Below the pieces are notes generated by a model. That model did no database searches. It was given only the letters and a program-made list of their open reading frames with translations, and was not told the origin of the DNA. Shown piece by piece: positions 42,000 through 51,378 of a stretch of DNA of 64,000 nt. The position numbers and the translations under genes were made by a program. Numbering within the stretch: position 1 is the stretch's first letter; every line of letters starts with the position of its first letter. The DNA lies in NCBI RefSeq assembly GCF_011043775.1, contig NZ_JAAKXY010000003.1, positions 558,001-622,000 of the forward strand. The letters are read 5' to 3'. The DNA is from Natronolimnobius sp. AArcel1. Lineage in GTDB: Archaea > Halobacteriota > Halobacteria > Halobacteriales > Natrialbaceae.

Positions 42000-44111
42000 A
42001 TGACTGATCGAGACTCGAATTCGGATCGCAATCGAGAACAGACTACTCTCGAGTTCGAAAGCGGCGACGGGTCCTCACATCCCGGCCCCCCGCGATTCGT
42101 CACCGTTGGCGAGAGTTTTGTCAATCCGAACGGCAACGACATGGAGACGCGTGATGAACTCGCACCGTGGAATCCGCGCGGTGATGCGTCCTACTCCTGG
42201 CACGTCCGCGACGCACCCGCAGACTCGAGTGCAACGCCAACAGCAGCCCCCATCACTGAGTTCGTCCCCGACGTTCCCGGCACGTACACGCTCGCACTCG
42301 AGGCTCCCGACGGAACCCACGAGCTAACCGTTCGAGCGTTTCCGGAGGCAGACGAGCGTGCGCCCCGTCCGCAGGTTTCACTTGAGGCGACGGTCACGGA
42401 CGACCAGATTGCACTCGAGGCAACGGCGACCGTCACCGATGGATCTGATGCAGACCTCGAGGTCGAGTACTACGTAGACGACCGTGACGAGGCGACGATC
42501 AGTGCGGACGGGACGATTCCGACCGCCGAGATTACGGAGCCGGTTCGGGTCTACGCCGTCGCCGTCGGCGAGCGTCACTCAGTTCCCGACGCACTCGAGT
42601 TGGTGCCCGACGAGAGCGCCAACGCCGGTGTCCGCCTCGAGCAGCCGTTCGAAGCGCCAACGTGGGTCGAAAACGCACTGGTGTATGAAATCTTCACGCG
42701 CCGGTTTCCCGATCAGGACGAGCCAACCTTCCAGACGATTGCCGACCGCCTCGATCACCTCGAGTCACTCGGGGTTGACGTCCTTTGGTTAACGCCGTTT
42801 CTCGAGGCCGAAAGCGGCTTTGGAACACCGATGGACCGAGGTGGACCCCACGGTTACAACACGCGCGATTACTTCAGCCCGGATTCGGATCTGGGCTCGC
42901 TCGAGGACCTTGAGGCCCTCGTCGAGGCCTGTCACGACCGAGAGATTCGCGTCGTCTTCGACCTCGTCATCAACCACACGTCGGAGACGCACCCGTTCTA
43001 CGAGGCCGCTGTCGATTCCTCCCATCCCGACCACGAGCGCTATCGCGACTGGTATCGCTGGGAGGACACAGACGAGCGCGAGCCGGACACCTACTTCGGC
43101 TGGGACGGGATTCCGAACCTCGATCACAGCAACCCGGCCGTCCGCGAGTACCTCCTCGAAGTGATCGACTTCTGGGCCCCGAAAGTCGACGGTTTCCGGA
43201 CGGACGTCGCGTGGGGCGTCCCGCTTGGCTTCTGGACCGAAGTGCACGACCGACTCACGAGCGCCGACACCGACTTCTTCCTGCTCGACGAGACGCTGCC
43301 GTCCGACGTGGACATGGGTGGCGGCCGATTCCACATGCATCACGACGACGTGCTCCACGACACGCTCGAGGCGATTGGCGAGTGGGCAGGCGCTGCAGAT
43401 GCAGCGGGGACGACTGACGCAGGCGATGCCGACGCCGGGCAGACCGAAATCAAGGCCGAAGCCGGAGCCACCGACGAAGAAGACGCCGTCGCCGACGAAT
43501 TCACCGATTCCGCGGCGGGCATCGACACTGCGAGTGCCGATGCGATTCTCGAGGCGGTGGCAGAACGCGACCGTCGTGGCGGCCACCCGGACTCGCTGTG
43601 GCTGCAGTACGTCGAGAATCACGATACGGATCGGTATCTCACGCAATATGGCCGAGACGCGCAGAAAGCGGCCGCGGCGGCGACGTTCACACTCCCCGGC
43701 GTGCCGATGGTCTACTACGGGCAGGAAACCGGCCTCGAAACACGCCGCGAGCCGATGAACTGGGGTGCGTTCGACGACGACCTGCACACGTACTACGAAC
43801 AGTTGAGCGACCTCCGACGCACACACTCGGCGCTACAGACTGACGCCACACTCGAGCGCATTGAGTACGACACCGAGACGGACGCCGCGGTCGCCTACGC
43901 GCGCGAAGACAAAAATGGGACCCGAGTTATCGTTGTGCTCCACTTCGGCGAAGGCGAGGCAACGGTCCGGTTCGACGAAGCAGTCGCGGAGACGGACCTC
44001 GTCACCGGATCGACGGTTACTCGGGCCGACACCGCCGCCAGCGAGGGGCTTTCCACCGGCGTCACTGTCGACACGGTCGCCGTGCTCGAGGTCACAGACG
44101 CAGACGCATAG
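42000..44111 (+). CDS. GH13 alpha-amylase/maltogenic-type glucan hydrolase
   Basis: With the ATG at 42000 the protein has 703 residues and no signal peptide. About 215 N-terminal residues contain Ig-like strands. The GH13 barrel follows with conserved region I 'VVFDLVINHT' (about 320), II 'VDGFRTDVAWG' (nucleophile Asp about 401), III 'DTDFFLLDETLP' (acid/base Glu) and IV 'LQYVENHDTDRYL' (about 537). An acidic, Ala-rich insertion of about 55 residues (about 463-520) sits between regions III and IV. The enzyme should cut alpha-1,4 glucans or maltodextrins inside the cell. It lies tail to tail, 44 bp from the glucoamylase, and heads the sugar cluster. Confidence 0.93.
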   Translation: MTDRDSNSDRNREQTTLEFESGDGSSHPGPPRFVTVGESFVNPNGNDMETRDELAPWNPRGDASYSWHVRDAPADSSATPTAAPITEFVPDVPGTYTLALEAPDGTHELTVRAFPEADERAPRPQVSLEATVTDDQIALEATATVTDGSDADLEVEYYVDDRDEATISADGTIPTAEITEPVRVYAVAVGERHSVPDALELVPDESANAGVRLEQPFEAPTWVENALVYEIFTRRFPDQDEPTFQTIADRLDHLESLGVDVLWLTPFLEAESGFGTPMDRGGPHGYNTRDYFSPDSDLGSLEDLEALVEACHDREIRVVFDLVINHTSETHPFYEAAVDSSHPDHERYRDWYRWEDTDEREPDTYFGWDGIPNLDHSNPAVREYLLEVIDFWAPKVDGFRTDVAWGVPLGFWTEVHDRLTSADTDFFLLDETLPSDVDMGGGRFHMHHDDVLHDTLEAIGEWAGAADAAGTTDAGDADAGQTEIKAEAGATDEEDAVADEFTDSAAGIDTASADAILEAVAERDRRGGHPDSLWLQYVENHDTDRYLTQYGRDAQKAAAAATFTLPGVPMVYYGQETGLETRREPMNWGAFDDDLHTYYEQLSDLRRTHSALQTDATLERIEYDTETDAAVAYAREDKNGTRVIVVLHFGEGEATVRFDEAVAETDLVTGSTVTRADTAASEGLSTGVTVDTVAVLEVTDADA

Positions 44112-44155
44112 TCACGGACACAGAGAGCGATTTTCAGCTGCTCGAGTTAGACCGA

Positions 44156-46225
44156 TTACCGTGTCAGCGGGGGCTCGGTCTGTGACTGGGATGGCTCCTC
44201 GAGTGTCACGGCCGTTACGAGCCGCAGCGCGTGGGGCCAGCCAAGCGGCGTTGCGCTGTCGGGCGTCCCGTCATCGAAGAACTGCTCGGGGAGGTAGTTG
44301 CCATCGCTGCGGAGCGTTCCGTTGGGATCGACGAGTGCGAGGAGGTCGCGTGCGCGCTGGTCGAACGTCGATGCGGCGTCGTGAGTGTGTGCGTCCAGCA
44401 ACTCGCTCAACTCGGCGGCGGCGTGTGCGCCCCAGGCAGTCGTCACCGTCCAGACCTTCGGGTCATCCTGATCCTGCACACGCCACGGGTCGTCTTCGAA
44501 CCGTGCGATGCCCTCGATTGGGCCGGACGGATCGCGGTACAGCCCCTCAAGTGTCGTCTCGAAGTGACTGACGAGTCGGTCGATTCGCTCGGCCGACAGT
44601 GTCGTCTCCGGCAGAGCCGCGTACGCGGCGTGTGCCGATGCGAGCGCGAACGTACTCCCGTCGAGGCGGTCATCGAGTTCACCATCAGCAAGTCGGAGCG
44701 CATAGCATCCCCGGTCTGGCGTCCAGAGCAGATCGAGCGCCCTGTAGACGGTCTGGGCGCGCTCGGCTGCGTGCTGTCGTTTCTCGGGGTCGATCGGTGC
44801 CTGTGCAATCGTGGCGTACGCCTCGAGATAGGTCGCAACGGTGTGTGTAAAGAGCCCGGTCATGTTTTCCCAGGCGTTCTGGACGCGCTCGGGGAGCCCA
44901 TCCTGCTCGAGCGTGTCATCGAGGCCCTCGAGCGCGCCCAGCAGTGCGTTTTCGACTGCTGCGCTGTTGCTGTCGACGCTCTGGAGATACTGCGCGAGAT
45001 AGGTCGCGACGCTTGCGGTCTGGTCTGCCTGGTAGTCCGCATCGTCGGTCCCCGTCTCGAGGCGGCCATTCGCCCACCCTGGCGCGATGTCGCCGCTGCG
45101 GGGCCAAACGCGATGTGGCCAGGTTCCGTCCGGAAGTTGCGTTTCGGCGTAGAACTGCGCGCTCTGGCGGTGCCACTGCTCGAGACCAAGGTCGACGCGC
45201 TGGTCGGCCTCGAGTAGGAAAGAGGCAATTTCGGCGTCGTCTCGGAACCAGGTGTAGCCGTAGCCGCCGGAGTATCGGAAGAAGGGATCGAACTCGGGGC
45301 CGGCGATTCGTGCCCCGTTGGACGCACGCAACAGCGAGAGGACGCGGAGGTCCGCGAGTGCGCCGTCGATGTCGTTGTCATCCTCGAGTGCGGTGAGATC
45401 CGGCGTGTGTTCACGGGCCTGCACTCGCCCTGCCTCGAGGAGCGACTCACTGGTCGCGTACTGTGAGACGGCGGCTCGAATCCGCTCGAGTGCCTCGAGT
45501 CGATCACCGGTCCGAGCGCGAGAGTCAGTCAGCAGTGTTGCAATCGTCGTACTCGGTGTCGACCCGGCGAGGTCGGCATCGGCCAGGACGATTGGACTCA
45601 GTCGCGTCTCCTCGTAGCGCCCATCACCGTCGTCGTTGCGGGGAAACTCGACCGGCTCAGGCTCGAGAAGGGTCTCGAAATCGGCCGGCACCTGTCCGCT
45701 GATCTCGAGATCACTCGAGGCGGCGACGTAGTTTCGCTCGCGGTCGTGATAGATTTCGATAGCGTCGTCGTGGCGCAACTGGCCAGTCTGGCCGACTCGG
45801 CCCTCCGGAGCGAACGCGAGACAGGCCCGTATCGTCGGCTCGGAGAGCGTCTCACCGCCATCAGTGAGTTCGAAGTGTGTGAGGTGGACCGTCCCGACGG
45901 TCAGATCGTACTGGGTGATCGTCACATCCTCGAGGTCGTGGACGGTTTCGACGACGGCACTCGCACCGACATAGCGCTGTGTCCCATCCTCAAACCATTG
46001 GACGTCGCCGTCGTCGACGAGCCCAAATCGTGAGCGCTCGAGGCCGACGAGGCCACAGAGCGAATAGGAGTAGTCGCTGCTCGAGCCGTCGGGTGTGACG
46101 TGAACTAACCGGTCATCGAGTCCCGAAAACAGCCCTGTTGTCGACCGGCGCTCACCGGGAAACTGCCGACCGGTATCGTCGGCTCGCGTGCGTTTAGCGT
46201 CGTTGAGGGCGCTGTGGAGTGTCAT
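44156..46225 (-). CDS. GH15 glucoamylase (glucan 1,4-alpha-glucosidase)
   Basis: The 689 residues have an N-terminal beta-sandwich domain (about 1-270) and an (alpha/alpha)6 barrel typical of archaeal GH15. Key strings are 'GGYGYTWFRDDAEIASFLLE' (about 320-340), 'TQLPDGTWPHRVWPRSGDIA' and 'DDADYQADQTASVATYLAQY'. It releases glucose from the non-reducing ends of maltodextrins. It has no signal peptide and is divergent from trmB, which begins 123 bp away. With the amylase it would supply glucose to the dehydrogenase downstream. Confidence 0.92.
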   Translation of the reverse strand: MTLHSALNDAKRTRADDTGRQFPGERRSTTGLFSGLDDRLVHVTPDGSSSDYSYSLCGLVGLERSRFGLVDDGDVQWFEDGTQRYVGASAVVETVHDLEDVTITQYDLTVGTVHLTHFELTDGGETLSEPTIRACLAFAPEGRVGQTGQLRHDDAIEIYHDRERNYVAASSDLEISGQVPADFETLLEPEPVEFPRNDDGDGRYEETRLSPIVLADADLAGSTPSTTIATLLTDSRARTGDRLEALERIRAAVSQYATSESLLEAGRVQAREHTPDLTALEDDNDIDGALADLRVLSLLRASNGARIAGPEFDPFFRYSGGYGYTWFRDDAEIASFLLEADQRVDLGLEQWHRQSAQFYAETQLPDGTWPHRVWPRSGDIAPGWANGRLETGTDDADYQADQTASVATYLAQYLQSVDSNSAAVENALLGALEGLDDTLEQDGLPERVQNAWENMTGLFTHTVATYLEAYATIAQAPIDPEKRQHAAERAQTVYRALDLLWTPDRGCYALRLADGELDDRLDGSTFALASAHAAYAALPETTLSAERIDRLVSHFETTLEGLYRDPSGPIEGIARFEDDPWRVQDQDDPKVWTVTTAWGAHAAAELSELLDAHTHDAASTFDQRARDLLALVDPNGTLRSDGNYLPEQFFDDGTPDSATPLGWPHALRLVTAVTLEEPSQSQTEPPLTR

Positions 46226-46348
46226 CGTACTCGCTCGATTGCGACCAGCAGCTAAAAAGATTGTTGTAATAGTAGTTCTAACTTTAAGAGTGGCTGCGAC
46301 AGCGAATCTTTTTTACACGGCACCCGCACGTTCGATGTACTGACTACC

Positions 46349-47410
46349 ATGGATTCAGAGGGGCTCGCCGGACTACTCGAGCAATTTGGACTCTCCGAGA
46401 AGGAGATCGATACGTATCTCGCAATTCTCGACCACGGGGCATCGAAAGCAAGCACCATCGCGGACGCTGCCAACGTCTCGAAGCGGTACGTCTACAGCAT
46501 CAGCGAGGAACTCGAGGAACGCGGGTTCGTCGAGGTTGATGACCATGCTGTGCCGACGGTCATTCGGCCAATCGACCCCGGAACAGTTGTTGACCGGCTG
46601 ACCACGAGCGTCGAAGCGATGGAACCCGAGTTGCGCTCGCGGTATACAACAACGGATCAGCCGGCCGAGGAGTTCGAGGTCATCAAAGCCCGCCAGACCG
46701 TCCACAAGCGAATCAAGCAGCTCCTGAGTGATGCACGAACGGAGGTGACACTCTCCGTTCCTGCGTCCGTCTTGCCGGAGATTCAGCCAACGCTCGAGCG
46801 AACTGCCAACCGTGGTGTGCTCGTCTTGTTGTTGGTCGGCGTTGCAGATGGCGACCACGTTGATCTCGAGTCACTCGCCGGGACAGCCAGCGCTGTCCGT
46901 ACCTGGGATGCGCTCGTGCCAACGATGTTGACCGTCGACCGTCAGCACGGGCTGCTCGCACCGAGCCAGTTGCTCACCACGTCAACGAGCGACACCAAAG
47001 CAATCTCACTCTCACAGGAACAGCTTGCACCCGTCCTCGCCGGGTCATTTCTGGCGAACTACTGGCCCGTCGCCGAAGAACAGCACATCGCGGCTGCTGC
47101 TGATCTCCCTGCAACCTACGACGGATTCCGCCATGCTGTCTTCCAGCTCGCGCTTCATCGCGCGATCGACACCGACCTCGAGGTCACTGTCACTGGCGAA
47201 CCAGTCGGCAACCGGGACCTTCCATCGACGCTGACCGGCACCGTCACCGACGTTCGCCAGAGTCTGGTTCGTCCCGCCACGTCAACAGTCCCTATCGAAA
47301 ACGCGTTCGAACTCGAGGTCGACGGCGAGCAGTACACTATCGGCGGCTCAGGTGCGTTCCTCGAGGATTTCGAAGCCGATTCGGTGACGATCTCCCAGGT
47401 TGAGGACTAG
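46349..47410 (+). CDS. trmB: TrmB family sugar-sensing transcriptional regulator
   Basis: This 353-residue protein has the N-terminal winged HTH 'LSEKEIDTYLAILDHGASKA' and 'STIADAANVSKRYVYSISEE', where the recognition helix is near 45-58. A central coiled segment and a C-terminal sugar-binding domain follow. In Halobacterium, TrmB controls sugar and central carbon genes by binding TACT-N7/8-GAGTA and is released by glucose. The present gene lies between glucoamylase and glucose dehydrogenase. An exact site of this form occurs before the gluconate dehydratase gene and a near-exact site before glucose dehydrogenase, so local control is very likely. Confidence 0.9.
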   Translation: MDSEGLAGLLEQFGLSEKEIDTYLAILDHGASKASTIADAANVSKRYVYSISEELEERGFVEVDDHAVPTVIRPIDPGTVVDRLTTSVEAMEPELRSRYTTTDQPAEEFEVIKARQTVHKRIKQLLSDARTEVTLSVPASVLPEIQPTLERTANRGVLVLLLVGVADGDHVDLESLAGTASAVRTWDALVPTMLTVDRQHGLLAPSQLLTTSTSDTKAISLSQEQLAPVLAGSFLANYWPVAEEQHIAAAADLPATYDGFRHAVFQLALHRAIDTDLEVTVTGEPVGNRDLPSTLTGTVTDVRQSLVRPATSTVPIENAFELEVDGEQYTIGGSGAFLEDFEADSVTISQVED

Positions 47411-47572
47411 TCTCAGTCGATCTTTTTGTGCCTGCCGGCGTGGTTGGTGTCTGCTCGAGCGAATGAGTGGCTTTTGTTTCGTTCAATTAGTGGCCGGCAC
47501 AGTAGTTGGATGAGTACACAGAAAGTAGCCACATATGAGGACAGACTCGCACCGTCTCCAGAGAAAATGATT

Positions 47573-47597
47573 TACTATTAACTGGGTAAATATTTTA
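47573..47597 (+). promoter_or_regulatory. Glucose dehydrogenase promoter with near-consensus TrmB site
   Basis: TACT (47573-47576), seven bases, and GGGTA (47584-47588) differ by one base from TACT-N7-GAGTA. The TATA-like AAATATTTTA (47588-47597) begins at its right edge and lies about 30 nt before the ATG. A regulator here would sit just upstream of, and touching, the TATA box. Confidence 0.6.
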
Positions 47598-47621
47598 ACG
47601 GCTGGCGTTCTCAGTACCGCT

Positions 47622-48689
47622 ATGAAAGCTATCGCAGTGGAACCGGGGGCTGGCAAACCGGAACTTGTCGAGCGGCCCAGGCCCAACCCAGGACCCGGTG
47701 AGGCACTCGTCCGAACCCTCCGCGTGGGTGTCGACGGAACTGACCACGAAGTCATCGCAGGCCATCACGGGGACCTCCCGGATGAAGCAGACCGACTCGT
47801 CCTCGGTCACGAAGCCGTCGGTGTCGTCGAAGACCCAAACGGCACCGCGCTCGAGGCCGGCCAGGTCGTTGTCCCAACCGTTCGCCGGCGGCCAAACGGC
47901 GTCGACAACGAGTACTTCGAACGCGGCGAACCCGACATGGCACCGGCCGGCGAGTACGTCGAACGCGGCATCGTCGGCGCGGATGGGTTCATGGCGGAGT
48001 ACTTCGTGAGCCCTGCCGACGCGCTCGTTCCCGTCCCCGAGGCGTACGCATCACTCGGCTTTCTCGTCGAACCGATTAGTATCTCCGAGAAGGCACTCGA
48101 GCACGCACTCGCTTCTCGGTCGGCGTTCGACTGGACCCTCGACTCGGGGCTCGTCCTCGGCAACGGCTCGCTCGGACTCATCACGCTCGCAATGCTCGAG
48201 ATGAGCGACCTCCAGAGCACCTACTGTCTCGGCCGGCGTGACCGGCCAGATCCGACAATCGAAATTATCGAGGAACTGGGTGGGACGTACATCGACTCGC
48301 GTGAAACCCCAGTCTCTGAGGTTGCCGACGCATACGAGGGGATGGACCTCGTCTATGAGGCAACGGGCTACGCGAAACACGCCTTCGAGACGGTCGATGC
48401 GCTCGCGCCGAACGGGGTGGGCGTCCTCCTCGGCGTGCCCGACGACTGGAACTTCGAGGTCGACGGCGGCCGACTCCACCGAGAACTCGTTCTCCACAAC
48501 AAGGCCTTGCTCGGGACCGTCAACTCGCATCGTGGCCACTTTGAGGCCGCCGTCGACACCCTCACGCAACTGCCCGAGTGGTTCACCGACGACCTCGTGA
48601 CCGGCGTCTACGGCCTCGAGGAGTTCGACCGTGCCTTCGAAACCGGTGACGACGTTATCAAGACCGCCGTCGAGTTCTCGAGTCGCTAA
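47622..48689 (+). CDS. gdh: Glucose 1-dehydrogenase (zinc-dependent, haloarchaeal type)
   Basis: The 355 residues begin 'MKAIAVEPGAGKPELVERPR', as in the medium-chain glucose dehydrogenases of haloarchaea. The catalytic zinc region is 'VGVDGTDHEVIAGHHGD' followed by 'LVLGHEAVGVVED'. The coenzyme-binding region includes 'GLVLGNGSLGLITLAML' (about 178-194), in which the second Gly of the usual GxGxxG fingerprint is kept as GNGSLG. The enzyme oxidises glucose to gluconolactone with NADP+. The gene product feeds the gluconate dehydratase encoded 79 bp downstream. Confidence 0.94.
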   Translation: MKAIAVEPGAGKPELVERPRPNPGPGEALVRTLRVGVDGTDHEVIAGHHGDLPDEADRLVLGHEAVGVVEDPNGTALEAGQVVVPTVRRRPNGVDNEYFERGEPDMAPAGEYVERGIVGADGFMAEYFVSPADALVPVPEAYASLGFLVEPISISEKALEHALASRSAFDWTLDSGLVLGNGSLGLITLAMLEMSDLQSTYCLGRRDRPDPTIEIIEELGGTYIDSRETPVSEVADAYEGMDLVYEATGYAKHAFETVDALAPNGVGVLLGVPDDWNFEVDGGRLHRELVLHNKALLGTVNSHRGHFEAAVDTLTQLPEWFTDDLVTGVYGLEEFDRAFETGDDVIKTAVEFSSR

Positions 48690-48740
48690 GAGGGGCGTGG
48701 GTCTCCGCTCGAGACAGTCAGTCGGGAGGATAGAAACTAT

Positions 48741-48756
48741 TACTACCTTTGGAGTA
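48741..48756 (+). promoter_or_regulatory. Exact TrmB-type site before gluconate dehydratase
   Basis: TACT, seven bases (ACCTTTG) and GAGTA match the Halobacterium TrmB consensus TACT-N7/8-GAGTA perfectly. The site lies 13-28 nt before the ATG at 48769, between any TATA element and the start, which is the position expected for repression. Confidence 0.7.
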
Positions 48757-48768
48757 AGTGTTTGGTCT

Positions 48769-50007
48769 ATGGGAGTCAATTATTCAGGTTTGCACGATCC
48801 GAACGCGGAGTATACGATGCGGGAACTCTCCGCCGAGAATATGAACGTCACGCGCGAGCGCGGCGGCGGCCGCGATGTCGAAATTACCGACATCCAGACG
48901 ACGATGGTCGACGGCAACTTCCCGTGGACGCTCGTGCGAATCTACACTGACGCTGGTATCGTCGGCACCGGTGAAGCCTACTGGGGCGCTGGCGTTCCCG
49001 AACTCACCGAACGGATGAAGCCGTTCCTCGTCGGCGAGAATCCACTTGATATCGACCGACTCACTGAGCACCTCGTCCAGAAGATGTCCGGTGAAGGCTC
49101 GATTGCCGGCGTCACTATCACTGCCGTCTCCGGCATCGAAGTCGCCCTGCACGACCTCGCAGGCAAGATTCTGGACGTCCCGGCCTACCAGCTGCTCGGT
49201 GGCAAGTACCGCGACGAGATGCGCGTCTACTGTGACTGCCACACCGAAGAGGAAGCCGACCCAATCGCCTGCGCCGACGAGGCCGAACGCGTCGTCGACG
49301 AACTCGGCTACGACGCGCTGAAGTTCGACCTCGACGTGCCTTCGGGCCACGAAAAAGACCGCGCGAACCGCCACCTGCGCGGCCCCGAAATCGAGCACAA
49401 AGCGAGCATCGTCGAGGCCGTCACCGAACGCGTTGGCTCGCGCGCAGACGTCGCCTTTGACTGCCACTGGACGTTCTCCGGCGGCAGCGCGAAGCGACTC
49501 GCCGAGCGACTCGAGGAGTACGACATCTGGTGGCTCGAGGACCCCGTTCCGCCAGAGAACCACGACGTGCAACAAGAGGTCACGCAGTCGACGACGACGC
49601 CGATTACGGCCGGCGAAAACGTCTACCGGACGCACGGTCAGCGCCGACTCATTGAGGAGCAGGCCGTCGACATCATCGCGCCGGATATGCCGAAAGTCGG
49701 CGGCATGCGCGAGACAGTCAAAATCGCCAACCTCGCGGATATGTACTATATGCCGGTCGCGATGCACAACGTCGCCTCGCCGGTGTCGACGATGGGCAGC
49801 GCCCACGTCGGCGCGGCGATTCCGAACTCCCTCGCCGTCGAGTACCACTCCTACGAACTCGGCTGGTGGGAGGACTTAGTCGAAGAGGACGTCATCGAAG
49901 ACGGTTACATCGAAATCCCCGAAAAGCCAGGTCTCGGCGTCACGCTCGACATGGACGTCGTCGCAGAACACATGGTCGAGGGCGAAGAGCTCTTCGACGA
50001 GGCCTGA
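48769..50007 (+). CDS. gnaD: D-gluconate dehydratase (semi-phosphorylative Entner-Doudoroff)
   Basis: The ATG at 48769 gives 412 residues, starting 'MGVNYSGLHDPNAEYTMREL' as in haloarchaeal GnaD; a longer frame is open upstream but lacks family sequence. It belongs to the enolase superfamily: an N-terminal capping domain (about 38-150) precedes the barrel, with acidic metal ligands in 'VAFDCHWTFSGG', 'WWLEDPVPPEN' and 'PITAGENVYRTHG', and 'MPVAMHNVASP' as the catalytic His region. It converts gluconate to 2-keto-3-deoxygluconate. With Gdh it makes the first half of the pathway; KDG kinase and aldolase genes are not in this window. Confidence 0.92.
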   Translation: MGVNYSGLHDPNAEYTMRELSAENMNVTRERGGGRDVEITDIQTTMVDGNFPWTLVRIYTDAGIVGTGEAYWGAGVPELTERMKPFLVGENPLDIDRLTEHLVQKMSGEGSIAGVTITAVSGIEVALHDLAGKILDVPAYQLLGGKYRDEMRVYCDCHTEEEADPIACADEAERVVDELGYDALKFDLDVPSGHEKDRANRHLRGPEIEHKASIVEAVTERVGSRADVAFDCHWTFSGGSAKRLAERLEEYDIWWLEDPVPPENHDVQQEVTQSTTTPITAGENVYRTHGQRRLIEEQAVDIIAPDMPKVGGMRETVKIANLADMYYMPVAMHNVASPVSTMGSAHVGAAIPNSLAVEYHSYELGWWEDLVEEDVIEDGYIEIPEKPGLGVTLDMDVVAEHMVEGEELFDEA

Positions 50008-50176
50008 GGCGGATTGGTATCGCGACTTCCTAGCTGAATCGCTGCACTGACCGATTTTTCGGAACGAAGTGATAGGGTGGTGTCTGTATCGGGACCGTTC
50101 GTCGACAGCAGGCGGTTTAGACTGGATGTGCCTGCCAGCCTGTGACTTAATACCGCCGCCGATGATTCCCGTCCTA

Positions 50177-51328
50177 ATGTCAGACCAACAGGACCGCCTT
50201 CCTCGTCGCCAACTCCTCCAGATGGCCGGTATCACTGTCGCGGCAGGGGGCCTTCCAGCGACCGCGTCCGCTGCTGTCTCGGAGACCGTCACCGGGAGCA
50301 CGGACTCGAGCAGGCACCCCCAATCACTCCAAGAAACGGACGACCCAAACGGAGAGGCCCAGTACGCAGACGTTTACGAGGAGACGATCGACAACGTCGT
50401 TCTCGTCACTGTCGGCGGCCCGAACGAGGACGGAGATGTCCCCGAAGACGCGCCAGAGGGGATGGGATCGGGATTCATTCTCGAAGATGGATACGTCGTC
50501 ACGAACGAGCACGTCGTCACCGACGCGACAGACGTCGAACTCCAGTTTCGAGACGAACAGTGGGCAACGGCGTCAGTCATCGGAACGGATAGCCACAGCG
50601 ATCTCGCCATCCTCGAAATTGACGGCGATGCTCCCGACGCTGTCGACGGACTCTCGTTCGTCGACGAAACGCCAACGATTGGCCAGGAGGTGCTCGCACT
50701 CGGCAACCCACTCGGGTTCGACGCGTCGATCACACAGGGAATTGTCAGCGGGGTCGATCGGTCGCTGCCGAGTCCGACCGGCTTTTCGATCCCGGCGGCG
50801 ATCCAGACCGACGCGGCGCTCAACCCTGGCAACAGCGGCGGCCCGCTCGTTACCCTCGAGAGAGAAGTCGCCGGCATCGTCTTCGCCGGCGCGAGCCAGA
50901 CAATCGGCTTTGCGATTGCTGCCCAACTTGCCGATCGAGTCGTCCCCGACCTGATCGACGACGGCGAGTATGCACACCCCTACATGGGCGTCGGCGTACT
51001 GCCCGTCGATCCAGTGATCGCCGAGGCGAACGACCTCGAGGAGCCACAGGGCGTGCTGGTCATGGATGTCGAACCTGATGGTCCTGCGGGTGGCGTCTTC
51101 GACGCTGCCGACGACGGTGCCGTCACCGGCGATACGGTTGTCCCGACAGGTGGCGATGTCATCGTCGCAATCGATGATGAGCCGATTCCGAATCAGGACC
51201 GCTTATCCTCATTTCTCGCCCTTGAGACCGCACCCGGCGACACAGTCTCGGTCGAAATTATCCGCGACGGCGACAGCGAGACGGTCGATCTCGAGCTTGC
51301 GGAACGTCCGGATGTCGACTTGCCGTAA
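50177..51328 (+). CDS. HtrA/DegP-type serine protease with PDZ domain, Tat-exported
   Basis: I choose the ATG at 50177, which gives 383 residues and a compact Tat signal, 'RLPRRQLLQMAGITVAAGGL'. The trypsin-like domain has the catalytic triad His in 'VVTNEHVVTDA' (about 110), Asp in 'DSHSDLAILEI' (about 140) and Ser in 'ALNPGNSGGPLVTLE' (about 220). A PDZ domain follows (about 265-375) with 'YMGVGVLPVD' and 'GDVIVAIDDEPIPNQDRLSS'. The mature enzyme should work outside the membrane in protein quality control. It runs alone. Confidence 0.92.
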   Translation: MSDQQDRLPRRQLLQMAGITVAAGGLPATASAAVSETVTGSTDSSRHPQSLQETDDPNGEAQYADVYEETIDNVVLVTVGGPNEDGDVPEDAPEGMGSGFILEDGYVVTNEHVVTDATDVELQFRDEQWATASVIGTDSHSDLAILEIDGDAPDAVDGLSFVDETPTIGQEVLALGNPLGFDASITQGIVSGVDRSLPSPTGFSIPAAIQTDAALNPGNSGGPLVTLEREVAGIVFAGASQTIGFAIAAQLADRVVPDLIDDGEYAHPYMGVGVLPVDPVIAEANDLEEPQGVLVMDVEPDGPAGGVFDAADDGAVTGDTVVPTGGDVIVAIDDEPIPNQDRLSSFLALETAPGDTVSVEIIRDGDSETVDLELAERPDVDLP

Positions 51329-51378
51329 CGACGCTCTCGAGTCGCGGGTAACGGCTTCGATCCGCTCAGAACACGGTA

